Shown here: positions 26,001-38,575 of the stretch, one piece after another
Position numbering within the stretch: position 1 is the first letter of the stretch
Layout of the letters: each line of letters opens with the position of its first letter
Assembly: GCA_002914845.1 (NCBI GenBank)
Contig: JXTC01000047.1
Location: forward strand, 489,914 to 553,913
DNA: 64,000 bases
Direction of reading: 5' to 3'
Source: Trema orientale
Lineage: Eukaryota; Streptophyta; Magnoliopsida; Rosales; Cannabaceae
The notes under the pieces: model-generated
Seen by the model: the letters and a program-made list of their open reading frames with translations, nothing else
Database searches by the model: none
Told to the model about the DNA's origin: nothing
Program-made: the position numbers and the translations under genes

Positions 26001-26089
26001 CGTATTGTGCCATGTAGAAGAGCAAGGGAAATGATTATATGGTTAATTAAATTTAGCAAGAAGATGAGATGGGGTGACTTCGTTTTTCT

Positions 26090-26121
<32 letters not shown>

Positions 26122-29100
26122 GAAAAGATGAGGGGAGCATGTCGGTAGAAGGGGCCATACCTTGTACTCTTGGGATTGACGTACGTGCCCTTCGATGTTG
26201 ACAGTGATAGCGTTTTTTTTTTTCCTCTTTTTTTGGGCTATATAGTGATGGCTCCTTTTTTAATTTTCTTTTTTTTCTTTTGGCTTAAATAGTAGTGATG
26301 GCTTCATTGATTATTAATAAGCCTAATTCTTTAAAATTATTATGACCAACCAAACCACAACATGACTCATGAGTCATGAGTTGCCTACGCTGATTTAATT
26401 TGACATAAATAAATTTCAACAATTTGACTACTTTCTAAGTTTGGTCTCGCGTCTTTCTCGCTGGAAATTTCTCCACTCTTTCACCACCAAAGACTTAACA
26501 CACATAAAACATAATTTTTATGAAGTTTAGATATATTATATTACATATAAAGACATGTATTTACTATATGTTTCAATTTATATTCTTGACAGTGATGAGA
26601 ATAAAATTGATTAATGTTTGTCAATTCATCTCTATCTTAAGTAAATTTTATCTTCTCCCTCCGAGAAAGAAAGATGCCACGCAGCAATATGGGGTAAAAG
26701 AAGATATTATGACTTGCAGCACATCTAGACAAAAATTTAAACGAAAGAAATTTCAAAAGTTGGCTTAGATTAATTATAAACAAAATTAGTACTTCGATTT
26801 GTCTATTTAAACGAAATTATAAATTCAAATATGCAAACCTTGTCAATTCTTTGTTTTTGACTGGAGAAAAACAAGTCACAAAATTAGTTCACGTACACTC
26901 GATCGCGAAAGATCATCATATATTATATAAAAAAAAAAAAAAAGAGAGAAAGATCATCATATGATCAAAACCAATCACAACAAATAATACTAGTATGCAA
27001 GTCCGTGAGAGTGGAACTATAGTACTCATTATCCTTCTAGTATTAATTATATTAGCTAAGAGATGACCTAGCAATAGGTATACAAGGAGTCAAGGACACA
27101 TTAAGGAATAAAGCGAACTCCCAACTATAAACAATTATAATAGAAACTCAAAAGGGATGTCTAGAAAGAGGTCATAATCATATTATTTGTTTATTTGTTA
27201 TTTAATGGGAAAAATATCGATCATTTCCAGCTCATATGTGATAACCACGAGAGAAGCAACTATTGAGCAAAAAGGACTGGAAATTTGAGCTACTCTCTTT
27301 TCTTTTCATTAGTATTTTTTTTCTCCTAACAACACATTCCAATTCAAGAATGAAGTTTTCCAAGAAATTCTTTTTCTCACCACTTTACTTTCTTTTTGAG
27401 TACTAAAAATTGCATGAATTTCAAAGAAACTTGTTAGCCCTTTTTCTAAAGATGGGGTAGAGAGGCTGTAAAACCTGTTGTAAGCGTGAGTAGAAAGGCA
27501 AACTAAGTTGATGCTGTATGTGTTTTTGTGCTGGGTGTGGTGGTGGTCCGGGAATTATAGCTAGTAGTTAGTGAACCTAAAGGACCAAAAAGAAAAGAAA
27601 AGAAACGAAAGGGGGGAAAGAAAAGAAGAAAGAAAATAAAAGATCAGAAATGTCAACGGTTATGGAAAAGATGCTCAATTGAACTTTGAAAAAAATTGAA
27701 AAAACACAATTCCCAGTCTTCTTTTTACTTGATTACACCCTTTATCAATTTCTGTGCATATTCCCCACATATATACATCTATGAAAGACAGCCTTCCGTA
27801 GGCAATATTAAGCCTTCATTACATGATTGAATTGCCGGGACATTATATATCAAATTACACCTTCTCTTCCCCATATTGGCAACTAGTAATAGGCCTAGAG
27901 ATGAACATGCTTAGACAGAAATAAACCCCTCAAAAGGCCGGGAAAATGCGTTGATGCATTAATTAGATTAATTGAGCAGATTTAGATACATAAATCTGAT
28001 GGGTATAAATTCCATGATGTTTAGGCACAACTAACCTGAAAGGGGTTACATGCATCAAAATGGTTTTTGGTTTCTAAATCAACTAACCTTGCTATCTAAT
28101 AGTGTTAATTAGAATGTGCTCAAATCAAGTCCAGAATTTGAAGTGGGGTGACCAAAATTGTTTCCCCCACAACTCAGTATATCCACTTAGAGAGAAAGAG
28201 AGAGAGAGGCCTAGGGATTAACGAAAGGAGGGCTTGGGTGGTTATGGTATATCCAAGCTTTTAGAAAGTAAATACGTTAGTTGCAGGGTTAAGGTACAAT
28301 ATATGCCATTTGCCTCTAGTAAAAAAGACGCTCCTTTTTTTATCTTTGGCTGCACAACCAGACAAACTAAAAGCTTCCCTTCTATTCCCTCACACTCTTT
28401 TCTTTTCACGACTTACTTGCATATGTCATCTTCCACCATAGAATCTTTGCCTCCACAAAACTGCTTTTTGCCTCTTTTCTTGCCTTCCAGTCCTAATAAT
28501 TACCAAGCCCTTCTTTTTCTGTGCTTTTCTCTCCTTTCTTTTCCTTCCCCCTTCTGAAAATTCCCCTTCAACTCGCTCTTTTCCACTTATCCCTTAAATG
28601 TTATTAAACATTAGTTAATAGATAACAAGATTAACATTATGCATAACCAATGGCCTTTCCCAATATGAAACTGCATTATGTTCTATGGTGTTTTGCTTTT
28701 TCCAATCTAATTCCTGTAAGTTTAGCCAATTAAAAAAACCAGCCTAACTAAGAAAAAAAGACAAAAGAGACACACATGTCCATGGTCCTAAACCATAAAT
28801 GTACTCTGATATGCGCCCTTAATGTCCCTTTCTAGATAGATTTGGCGCATATGCACTTTGCTATATAGATTTAGCTTATATCATTTTCTCAATTATTCGA
28901 CATATAACCTATTCTTCCAGCATGTTTGTGGTCCTAAACCTCAACCATTTTCAAACAAAACAAAACAAAACAAAATTTCCAACTGTAGAAAGCTAGTGAC
29001 AAAGTAATTTTGTTTTCCATAAAAAAATCTACTGGAGCCATTTACTGCAGGACTGCAAGAAATTTCTGAGTTAATGCAGAAATGAATATCTCAAAACTGA

Positions 29101-29344
29101 ACAGAGATTTTTACATGAATAATTTAGATAAGATGTCGACATCCGACTCATACAGCATTACAGTTCTAGACTCCTAGTCAAAGTTGGTGATGATTTTAAT
29201 TCTACCAAAACTGTGATGAATAATACCACATGCAAGAATATCTTGTGAGAGATGAAAAGCTTCTGCAGTGAATATGCATCGATTTGCTCCCTCAAGATTC
29301 TGGAGGGACCAATTTCTTTAAAGTAGTGTGCCTCAACAGACACC
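24156..29344. other. Intergenic, no gene recognised
   Basis: After the IDD stop come T-rich sequence and the presumed 3' end. The rest is AT-rich with several microsatellites, for example (TA)n(GA)n at about 25968-26000, and a T-run/A-run palindrome at about 26091-26122. The frame at 28234-28557 lacks a good start and has no domain. Confidence 0.5.
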
Positions 29345-32300
29345 TCATCTGATCCCTGGTATTGAAGACCCAACAAAATTTACCCCCATATATTTGTCCA
29401 ACGCGTTCTTGAATGCCTGCACCAGTAAAAACAAATTTAAAATACTATTAAATCGCAACCTGGTTAAGAAATTTATAGCGGATTTTCAAAACATTCTTTA
29501 TTGTGGACAATGAGTTCATTGGATTCTTTTTTTTTTCTTCTTCTTCTAATGTGAGAATTTGCATTCGGTGTTCTACATACAGTTGATTTATTCAAGGACA
29601 ACTTCAGAAAGCCAAATTAGAATCTTGTTTTTCTTGGATTCCTTCTTTTAGATAATGTTCGATCATCTCATTGTTGTTCCTCAAGACATTCTATTTTTTG
29701 TGCAGCGCAAGAACCTTTAGATTCTGTATCTTTTATATGGAGATAAAAGATATCAGCTTATTTAACCTTTTCTATTTAACGTTATCAGTTTATTTAACCT
29801 TTTCACCCTTCTTCTCTATAGGAGAAAAGATCTTTCATTATGGATAGCATGGAATCTCAGTCAACCCACACATTTTCAGTTACCAACTAGCTGCTAATAT
29901 ATGAATAACAAAAGATATAAAGACAAGGTAAAGATTGCACAGACGTACACTACGATGATAATGATGGTGAAGATATACATAATGCTGAAAGGAAATAAAA
30001 ATATGAACCAAAACAAAAGCAATGCATCCTTTAAAGAAAATTCTAAAGGGACTCTTCATTTTGAAGAAAAGAAAAATGCTATCAAAGTTATTCAGCGAAA
30101 AGAAGAGTTAGATCACAGAATTGTAACAAGAAGAATTTAAATGGAGAAGAATTCAGATGTTCAACTGAGTTATGCAAAAATAAGTTTGACTGAAAAATCC
30201 CAGAGCACATAAGATTTGTATAGCAAAGAACTTTAAGCATTATACGGACCCACGCTCAGCAGGAAACTTCTAGTAGCATGGATGTAAAAAAATATCAACT
30301 GATGAAAATTTGATGGTGTTAAAATAGTGAAAATTTGATTTGTCAACTCTGATTCGAAATGGAATAGTCTGCAGTAATAAGTTTCAAGGCTTGTACTACC
30401 CATCCCTCATTATCATACTTTACCTCAAGAAAGAAAGGCGTCTTGTTTCAGGCGAAGTAGCAATCTATTACCATTTTCTAATGTTATTGGCATCGGATCT
30501 CACTCAGGGACAAATCTAAATACCAAACAGTATAACGGGTTTCTCCTTTCTTGGGACAACCACAGGCAATATAGGGTGCTTGATAATATGAATTAAAATA
30601 AAAGAAGACTGAAGAGTGCTTGAAGAAAAATACAACTACACTTTTAAAATCAGAACATTTATTCGTTAAATAACTCTATATGATGAATCCAAGATATCAA
30701 GGATACTAAGTAAACTATAAATATTTTTAATTTTCCCAATGAAATGGTTCTCAAGCTGCACGACAATCTTATGATATTTGATAAATCTGTTTAGAAAGTC
30801 AACAAGCCTCCAACTGCAGACTCCAACAAGAAATGGAGAAGCTAAATTTTGTCTAAGCTTCGAAACAAAGAGATGACTCGTAAGGAAAGAGCGCCAAACA
30901 GATATAACATGAAAAGAAAAGCACAAATCATTACCTGGAGTGTAAAGGATTCTTTCCCATTTAGAATAGCATCCATTGCAGCAAACTGATCATCAAAGGC
31001 ACCATAGAAAACCTTGTAGAACTTGTTCCTGAAATGATGACCAACACATCAAAACCAAAATTCAGGATGTCTTTCCTTTGTCACTATTTAGGAAAGAAAG
31101 TTTCATATGAGTTATGAAAACTAGGATTTACCGATCTTCCTCGGTGATCACTTGATCTAGCTCATCAAATTTACGTGTAAGAACCTCTGCTGCCATCGGT
31201 GAAAGCAAGTGAAGTATTAGAGCCTCCAGAGTTCTTGGGAAGTTGTGCTGAAAAAGGAAATACGAATAAGTACAAATATTTATTAAAAGAAGGTGTCAGA
31301 AATAAAGCCTTAGTTACCCATAAACATGTATGATCTAGTTACTGAGGCCCTGATTAACCAGTTCATATATAAACAATATTCTTGTAAATTAGTAATTCAG
31401 CATCTCCACTGTTCAATAATCTGAACCTCCACTTGTTGACGATAAGAGTTCAACCAGATATCCCCTTTCTACCCAATGGTTCCATAAACCTATACAGTGA
31501 CCGCATCAGAAAATGGTATTGGCATGTGACACTTGAACATAATGGGCTCAACTCCCCACAGCCATTAAAAGAACAAAAAGACAAAATAGAGAGCAAACAA
31601 ACTCCAGAACATTACTTTACTGCACAGACTGCACCAGAATTAAGGTCTCCAAAATGGCATCACCACCCAAAAGAAAAAACTGCTACTTTTCCATATTTGT
31701 TTGATGTTGCGGAAAGAGAACAAATACCTAATTTCATTACATGTTTTTGCTAAGACAAACTGTCCCACTTTGAATATACGGAATCACGAATAAACCTATA
31801 TCTTAAAGTGCAATGTTTTAACTTATTGCCAGGACACAAAAGTCTAGCTATACATCACAAAACTTAAGCTGTATATATAAATGGGTTGGTAATAGACTCA
31901 CCGCCATGGCAAGAAAGACATTTTGAAGAGTGCATGGGTCAAGGTTCCATAGGATTTTAGCAACTGGGTCATCTTCTAAGCTAAAGGAATTAGTTGTCAT
32001 AGCTTTCTTGCATTGAACTTCAACACTGACGGCAGAATCTTTCATTGCCTCAGATTGCACAATTTCACCACAATCAGCAATACTAATGCGGTCATGAACT
32101 AGAGAAACAAGTACATGAAGAGCCTCAACAGCAAGTGGTTCCAAATCTCGCAACATAGTTCTCTGCTCCGGGTCTTTTCCTTTCAAATCCTTTCTTTCAC
32201 ATGCCAGATCTAACTCACCGGTGCTAGAATCTGATATCAAATTAAAATCAAATCTCGACATAAAAAGATCAAACTGAATCTCAACTCAGGATAGAACTCA

Positions 32301-35300
32301 AATCCAAAAGAAATTGACCTGCTTCTCCGTTACCAAGCATTGCACACGTATGCCTCTTCATATTCTGCATTTCTGCAGATGACTCTTTACATAGAACTTT
32401 GTTCTGTTCTAATTCAAAGAATAAGTATTCATCATAGTGCTCAATAAAAAACTGAGTATTAGAAACATTGAAAAGAAAGAACAACAAAGTGTATTTGATT
32501 TCCAGAGTTATGGAATAGGAATTTGCATAGACTAAGTTAAATGGCCAATAAATTGGAAAATAGTTAAAGATTTCATCAAGAAATTGCGTAGCTAATTGAG
32601 TCAATAGAAGTGATCCAAATATGGTCCAAGATCAATTGTGGCCAACTAAGAGAAATTTTGGAAACATAGAACTAGGCAAAACTTCCACACAGTAATCAGC
32701 TAAAAAAACATTTCGGTCAGAGTTGAAAAATTAATTGTAAAGCCATGTGATATCTGCTTATAATTTTCAAAAGAAGTTAAGCTATAAGAATATTTTACTA
32801 GTCTCTAAGAGGAGAAAGTATGAATACTCCCATGGATATCCTTGTAAAGTCGAAGAACACTTTGCATATTTTGTTCCCATGAAAGCACCATAAAGCAACA
32901 AATAAGCTGCAAACTTAAAATAGTAGAGTTTGGACAGAAATTACAGGTACATAGATGCATAAACATACATTACCATCTTAGTGAGATACATACCATTTCC
33001 CTGTCTGTCAATCTTTCATTTGAATTTGGATGAAGAAACATATGAAAGAAAGAGACCAACAATCAATTTAGTTTTCTACATTAGTAATACAATCATGTCA
33101 TTTAAAGAAATCAACCACTACCTTTTTAATATTCTTCGCAAATAATAGGCATCCATATGTTCTGACATGCTCGACATAATATTGGACTGCCACCAGAAGT
33201 TAACAGCGATAGTCAAATCATCACTATCTACTTGGTGGAACCTGTGGCAGAAAGAGCATCATTTGACTAAACGAGTATTCCAGGAACAAAATAAAGTCTA
33301 AATATGAATTATGTCATAATGAAGAGAAAAATCTCAAAACAAGAATCATTGTGCACACAAGTATCCCATATACATATGCAAAAATGAGGACATGATGCAT
33401 ACAGCAATTTTAGTTGCCTTAGCATTGGGGATGGGCAATATCCCATAAAATAGAACGTAAAATTTATAGACTGAAATGAGACTGGAACTGGCAGATATTG
33501 AATATGTAACAAAAATAAATAAAGACCATATTCAGAGACTCGCAATATCTCATAAAGAGGACAAAAGATTTAAACATGAACAGAAAGGCTCCTAATCAAT
33601 TAAACAGTTCTATAGATATGAATTAAATCTTACCATCCTTCAGGAATGAAAAGGGCATCACCTGCATGGAGAATAACCTTCTGTGAGTACTCCATTAAGC
33701 ATTTTGCTCGAGGGTAAACCGATAAATCTGGATTTTCTAGAGAAAGCAAACTGCCAGAAAGATCAAAGGCACCAAAAAGGTGGGAAGAAATCAAAAGTTG
33801 AAGACAGCAAGAATAGATACATGTTGACTATCATGCACTAATTAACAGTAGAAATACTGAATTTTTCTAACTTGATGAGCACAGAAGAAATCAAGATCTA
33901 AATTTATAGCAATAGATAAAATAGATTACCTGTGATTTGATGCCTCCCCATAGAGAGGCATAGGATATAACATAGGACTGGCAGAAGGAGGCCATAAAAG
34001 CACTGCGAAGAACACAAGTTCATCAAGAGTAAGAAAATTAAAAACCATTATTTCGGCAAAATAACTTGAAAAAAACTGTCAGAAAATTTAACAAAAATAG
34101 ATTTTTCTCTTCAAATAAAATTCAAAAATCCATCCTTGTGAAAACCTGTTCCATAATAATAAAATACATAACTTCCACCAACTCCACCACATTCTTCACC
34201 ACCATAACAAATCTGTGATGCTAAATCAACTCTACTCTAGAGCAACCGATACAATTCTCCACCAGGACCACCACCAATGTCAAATCCACAGGTTACTAGT
34301 TAAGCCAAGAAAAGCAACCTTCAAAGATTTGGTCCACACAACAACTGATACAACCATATACAACAAAAGGACTCTAGTCCCGTCACCTACAACATTTGAT
34401 GACACATTTTCAACCCATCCCACCCACTAGGGCCACTTCTTTTCAGCCAATATGGATACTCTCCTATACATATCAAGCAAATTGTGAATTTCATACAAAA
34501 GGATATGTCCAAAATATGAAAGACCTGTAAGCTGTAGAAAAAGAGATATCCATCTTCCTAAACAGCTAATACAAAAATGTTGAAAAGGAGCGGCAACACT
34601 TTCATAAATAATATTTTTACCTTGCTTACAGCCACAAACTAAGCATAGAAGGTTATGGTGTGGATCATAATGAGTACTTGATCTAGCTTGAGCACTGTTC
34701 ATCCACAGATTGACAGAAGCTACTACCTTTTCCTCCAAAAATAAAGGCTACAGAATCAAAAAACCGGCAGTTCAAATGAGAGTGAGAACAAAGGACTCTT
34801 TGTTGAAGGACCATAGAGTAAACACAGACTGGTCCAATAGATTAACAAACCGTATGGATGTCTTCTCTCAAAGTTTCCAATTGAACCTTATCTTCATTTT
34901 CAGTATGCATAACTGGCACCTGAATTATACATAACCACATTCAAAATTTGCAAAAACAACATTTGGGTTTGGTGGGGTGTCAGCATAGTCGATATTTCTC
35001 GTACCAAATGAATCGAGCAGTCAAAGTATACCCCAAAACCAATACAAATATGGTATAAAAAGCAATAATGACGAAAGAAAAATTATTTGCAGACAGTCAA
35101 AGAAGTAAAATCTATCATCTCAAAGCCCTTGAAATTGAACCTGTGCTAAATAGATTTGCTGAGGAGCACCATCAATCGATTCCGATTCGGGCTCTGCTAT
35201 ACCATGCTTCTCCAATTCAAAACTACCACTTGGACCATCATCTCCATTTTGCAAACGCTGCTTACAAATCCCAATGAAATCAGAGAACGGTAAAGGGACC

Positions 35301-35905
35301 TATAGAAATGCAGGGTAAGTAAGTAATCAAGCTAGTGAGACCCCAGAGAAAGAGCAATTCAAAAGCTTTACAATGTCATTGACAGAAACAATAAACAATT
35401 ACCCTCTCGTGGCTTCTAAGATCACCATAGAAGACGGGTGCAGATTTCGATAGCATAGCCTCCACAACACAAGATCCTACCCGTTCCTAAGTTTCAATTC
35501 ATCATCAAAAACACATTTTAATATAAAAATATATATATATATATATAAATATAAGAAAGAAGGGCATTGCTAAGCTTGAATAAAAATTATATACATATTT
35601 ATCTAGTTATACCAGCAAATAGTCGAGACCACCAGTGGAGGGATTCCATTTGGAGAAAGCTTTCCAATCGTTAACGCATCCTTTTAAAACCTATTCAATA
35701 AGACAGTGAGTGCTGAGCACAACTACTTAATGAAAATGTATACATGTGTGTGAGTGTGTGTGTATATATATATATATATAAAAGAGAGAGAGAGAGAGAA
35801 GAAAATTGTTATTACGGCAGGGACGTTTGAGGATTCGATAAGAGAGTCGAACTCCATGGCCGATGGAAGTTGTTCGAAACTTCGAATTTGCAGAGACGAC
35901 TCCAT
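29345..35905 (-). CDS. JMJ31: JmjC-domain Fe(II)/2-oxoglutarate oxygenase, JMJ31-type
   Basis: Fifteen exons on the minus strand, all bounded by GT-AG and keeping one frame: 35816-35905, 35613-35690, 35403-35486, 35141-35299, 34851-34919, 34621-34747, 33930-34002, 33634-33750, 33122-33241, 32994-33012, 32319-32403, 31902-32230, 31132-31247, 30935-31028, 29345-29416. This gives 543 aa. The start MESSLQIRSFEQLPSA is the first ATG of exon 1. The cupin-8/JmjC core has the iron triad: H186 and D188 in STHYDPHHN, and H268 in IPEGWFHQV. LLWPPS, PLYGEASNH and IAVNFWW are other core strands. The C-terminal part (NFPRTLEALILHLLSP, FYGAFDDQFAAMDAILNGKES) is the conserved tail of this plant family. The family is annotated as lysine-specific demethylase JMJ31, but the substrate is not clear; relatives of this cupin-8 type include protein hydroxylases. 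All metal ligands are present, so it looks functional. A possible extra exon (32828-32906) is listed separately. The last intron is 1.5 kb. Confidence 0.92.
32828..32906 (-). other. Possible cassette exon of the JMJ31-type gene
   Basis: This 79-nt open block (LICCFMVLSWEQ...) follows a good acceptor TTTGCAG in phase 0 and ends in a donor-like A|GTATTC in phase 1. It is in frame only if the next exon starts at 32408 (after TTAG) rather than 32403 (after ACAG). The two changes together add exactly 84 nt (28 codons). The shorter form matches the family better (REM-N...), so this exon is optional or spurious. Confidence 0.35.
32994..33012 (-). other. 19-nt microexon of the JMJ31-type gene
   Basis: The preceding exon ends in AAAAG and this one supplies A-TTG-ACA-GAC-AGG-GAA-ATG, coding (R)LTDREM, between ATGAAAG and GTATGT. 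LTDREM is the expected continuation of YYLRRILKR in this family, and it restores phase 0. Gene finders often miss exons this short. Confidence 0.8.
35749..35802. repeat. Compound microsatellite (TG)n(TA)n(GA)n in first intron of the JMJ31-type gene
   Basis: TGTGTGTGAGTGTGTGTG, then TATATA repeats, then AGAGAG repeats run without a gap just downstream of the exon 1 donor (minus strand). The run is only about 15-65 bp from the splice site at 35815. Confidence 0.85.
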
Positions 35906-37560
35906 TTCACTCTGGTGTTGTACGGACCAAAACTCACTGTGTTCGTCACTGGGTTTCGTTTTTTATTTTTTTGTTTGTTCCCGTAAGGAAGAATAGAGAG
36001 AGAGACGGAGAAGCAGTGACATACGGTTCCTTAGATACAGTTGGTTAGGTTCAACATCAAGTTATTGCGACCAACGATACCAACTCAGCACTGACGATGT
36101 CGTCAATGATAAGAGGAAAAATTGTGTGAAGTAAAGGAGGATAATGGGAGTCGTTTTACTTATTAGGGCAGATCAGTCTGTTGTCGTTGGAGATTGCAAA
36201 AGAATAATATCGAGATTCGAGAACTTCTCAAGCATTTTAACAAAATACCAACTTTCACTCTAGTTTTTAAATGATGTAAGACTTATTGTCAAAATAGGTC
36301 AAAATCATGGGCTTCTAACGCTTTATCTATAAAAATCAAAAAAAATTTACAAAAATAGTTTTTTAAATTTCTGTACAGTTTTAATTATAAAAATATCATT
36401 TTTAAAAAAAAATTTAAAAAAATATTATTTTTAAAATAATTACTATTACTAATTATATATGTTATATACCAATTATAAATATTTTTGATTACTAATTAGA
36501 AACTCGTTACGGATTACTAGTTATTATTTAAAAAATAGTATCTTTTTAAATATTTTTTAAAAAATAGCATTTTTCTAATAAAAATTGCACCGTGTCTAAA
36601 AAACGCAAACCGTGAAAATACCGTACAATGTTTAATTTTCCCCAAATCATCCCTTGAATTGGGTTTTATTTTTAACTTTAGAGATATCATTGTGCTAAGT
36701 AGCAGTTTATGAGGCAGAGAGTAAGTTTTTACACTTAATTGGATTTTCTTAAACTGGTTGAGGTTAGTTTACTAGTTGGTTGAGTTTTTTTCAACTGATC
36801 AGATTAGTTGAGATTTTATCCAATAATTGGTTAAGGTTTGATACTTTGATTATTGACTGGTTGAGTTTTATCAACAATTTTTATTAACTAAATGGTTTAA
36901 GTTAGAAGTTATTGTTTTGGGTAAAAACTATTAAAATTCTAAACATATGTATTTAGTGGCATATGACAAAAATTATATTCTAGAACTACTTTTTAAAAAG
37001 GAATCTCATCTATAGAAAGATATTTGGGTCTTATAGCAGCTCATTTTGAGTAAATATTCGTCTTTCAAATGAATAGTTACATTTTTATACTTTGCATTTT
37101 AATAGTTTGTTCAATTTATACTTTGAGTTTTGATTATTATCAATATTGATTTTTAAATTTAGAATATGCAACAAATTTATATCCTCTCCAGGTCAAACAC
37201 TAATTTTGTTCGAAATATTTACCAAATAACCTTTAAAGTTTAAATACAAACATTTGAAAAAAAAAAGTTCAAATTTAAAACCTATTTAAAACTGATAAAT
37301 GTATTTATAAATAACATTCAATATTTATAGGTATTTTATTTTTTAAAATTATTTTGAATTTTGGTTTTTTAACTATTAATTTTAATGAGTTTTAAATTTA
37401 AATTAAGTATTAAAATATATTCTTAAACTTTAAAATGTGTTTTAGTAAACTCAGCGGTCAAAACTGGTATTTGACCCATAAATTGTATAAATTTGCTACG
37501 GGTTTCAAATCTTAAGGTCAATATTGTTAATAACCAAAACATAACGTATAAATAGAACAA
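35906..37560. other. Upstream of the JMJ31-type gene and intergenic; no gene recognised
   Basis: The first 150 bp should hold the promoter and leader of the minus-strand gene; no clear TATA box is visible. At about 36745-36890 there is a loose repeat of (A/C)TGGTTGAG(T/G)TT-like units. The rest is very AT-rich. Confidence 0.45.
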
Positions 37561-37589
37561 ATAGTCAAAACACAAATATATAAAAATAT

Positions 37590-37835
37590 AATTAACTTTT
37601 TTTCAAATACTATAGCAAAATGATCAATATATCAATGTATATACAAGTGTAAACCATAATATGCCCATGACTATAGCTGATATATAACTAATATACTATA
37701 GACTATAATTTGTACATAGACTATAGCTGACATATAACTAGATATGTACTAAGTGTAAAAATGCATGTACTCGATTATTTAGCTATAAAAAAGCGGGCAT
37801 TCATTAAAATGAAGTGACACCCATAGAGTTTCCTA
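37590..37835 (+). repeat. Dispersed AT-rich repeat, copy B
   Basis: It contains TTTTTTCAAATACTATAGCA-type sequence and a CGATTATTTAGCTATAAAAAA block shared with copy A (14455-14710). Inside it a short unit (GACTATAGCTGAYATATAACTA) occurs twice. Copy C lies inverted about 500 bp downstream. Confidence 0.55.
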
Positions 37836-38171
37836 AGATGTCTTTCACAGATGATTGGCCCTTATTATAGCTTTTTATTCTTTTAGGAAATTTGATTTTT
37901 TATACAGTAAAATTTCAAAAAAAAAAAAAGGAAAAAATTCGTAGATTTCAAAATTATTTGAAAAATTCTTGATTTATTTATAAAAATACCACTTTCAAAA
38001 ATATTCAAGTTACTTGAGATAACCAGACTAGTTACCTCGAGTAACTTGATCGATTGTCCTACACAACTCGATTGGTTACTTCGAGCACTTTTGAGAAATA
38101 CTATTTTTGAAGAAAAAGTGGTATTTTATAAATATTTTTTTAAAAAAGATATTTTTCCAAAATAAACTTTT

Positions 38172-38317
38172 AAAAATGATATTTTCTAAATCAATTCATC
38201 ATTTTGAGAAATTTAAGCGAATGACCAATATTTTAAATTTGATAAAAAATGATATTTTCTAAATCAATTCAGCATTTTGAGAAATTTAAGCGAATGACCA
38301 ATATTTTAAATTTGATA
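38172..38317. repeat. 73-bp tandem duplication
   Basis: A unit beginning AAAATGATATTTTCTAAATC occurs twice head to tail at an offset of 73 bp. The only clear difference is ATTCATC against ATTCAGC, so the duplication is recent compared with its surroundings. Confidence 0.85.
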
Positions 38318-38329
38318 AAGTAGATGTCC

Positions 38330-38575
38330 ACTTTCTAGATTTTATAGCTAAGTGTCTAAGTATATATATACATATATATATATTTTTACACTTGGTAGAT
38401 AAGTATATCTACAAATTTCAATTAATATACTGAGTATATAAATTTGTATGTTTGATATATAATATTTTACACTTGGTATATAAATATACATACCGGACAT
38501 TTTACTATAACATTTAAAAAACAGACGTTTACTTAAATTGGGCCCAAATTTCAGTCATTTTGCTATAAGACCCTA
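38330..38575 (-). repeat. Dispersed AT-rich repeat, copy C (inverted)
   Basis: Read on the minus strand it carries GTAAACGTCTGTTTTTTAAA and GTTATAGTAAAATG, the same block as copy A, and a later TTAGCTATAAAATC block. With copy B it forms an inverted pair about 500 bp apart. Confidence 0.55.

Noticed and set aside
28234-28557. 107-codon plus-strand frame with Ser/Phe-rich composition
   Set aside because: The true ATG start is missing, no domain is present, and composition matches the CT-rich surroundings.
31433-31753. 106-codon plus-strand frame
   Set aside because: It lies opposite an intron of the minus-strand JMJ31-type gene and has no domain.
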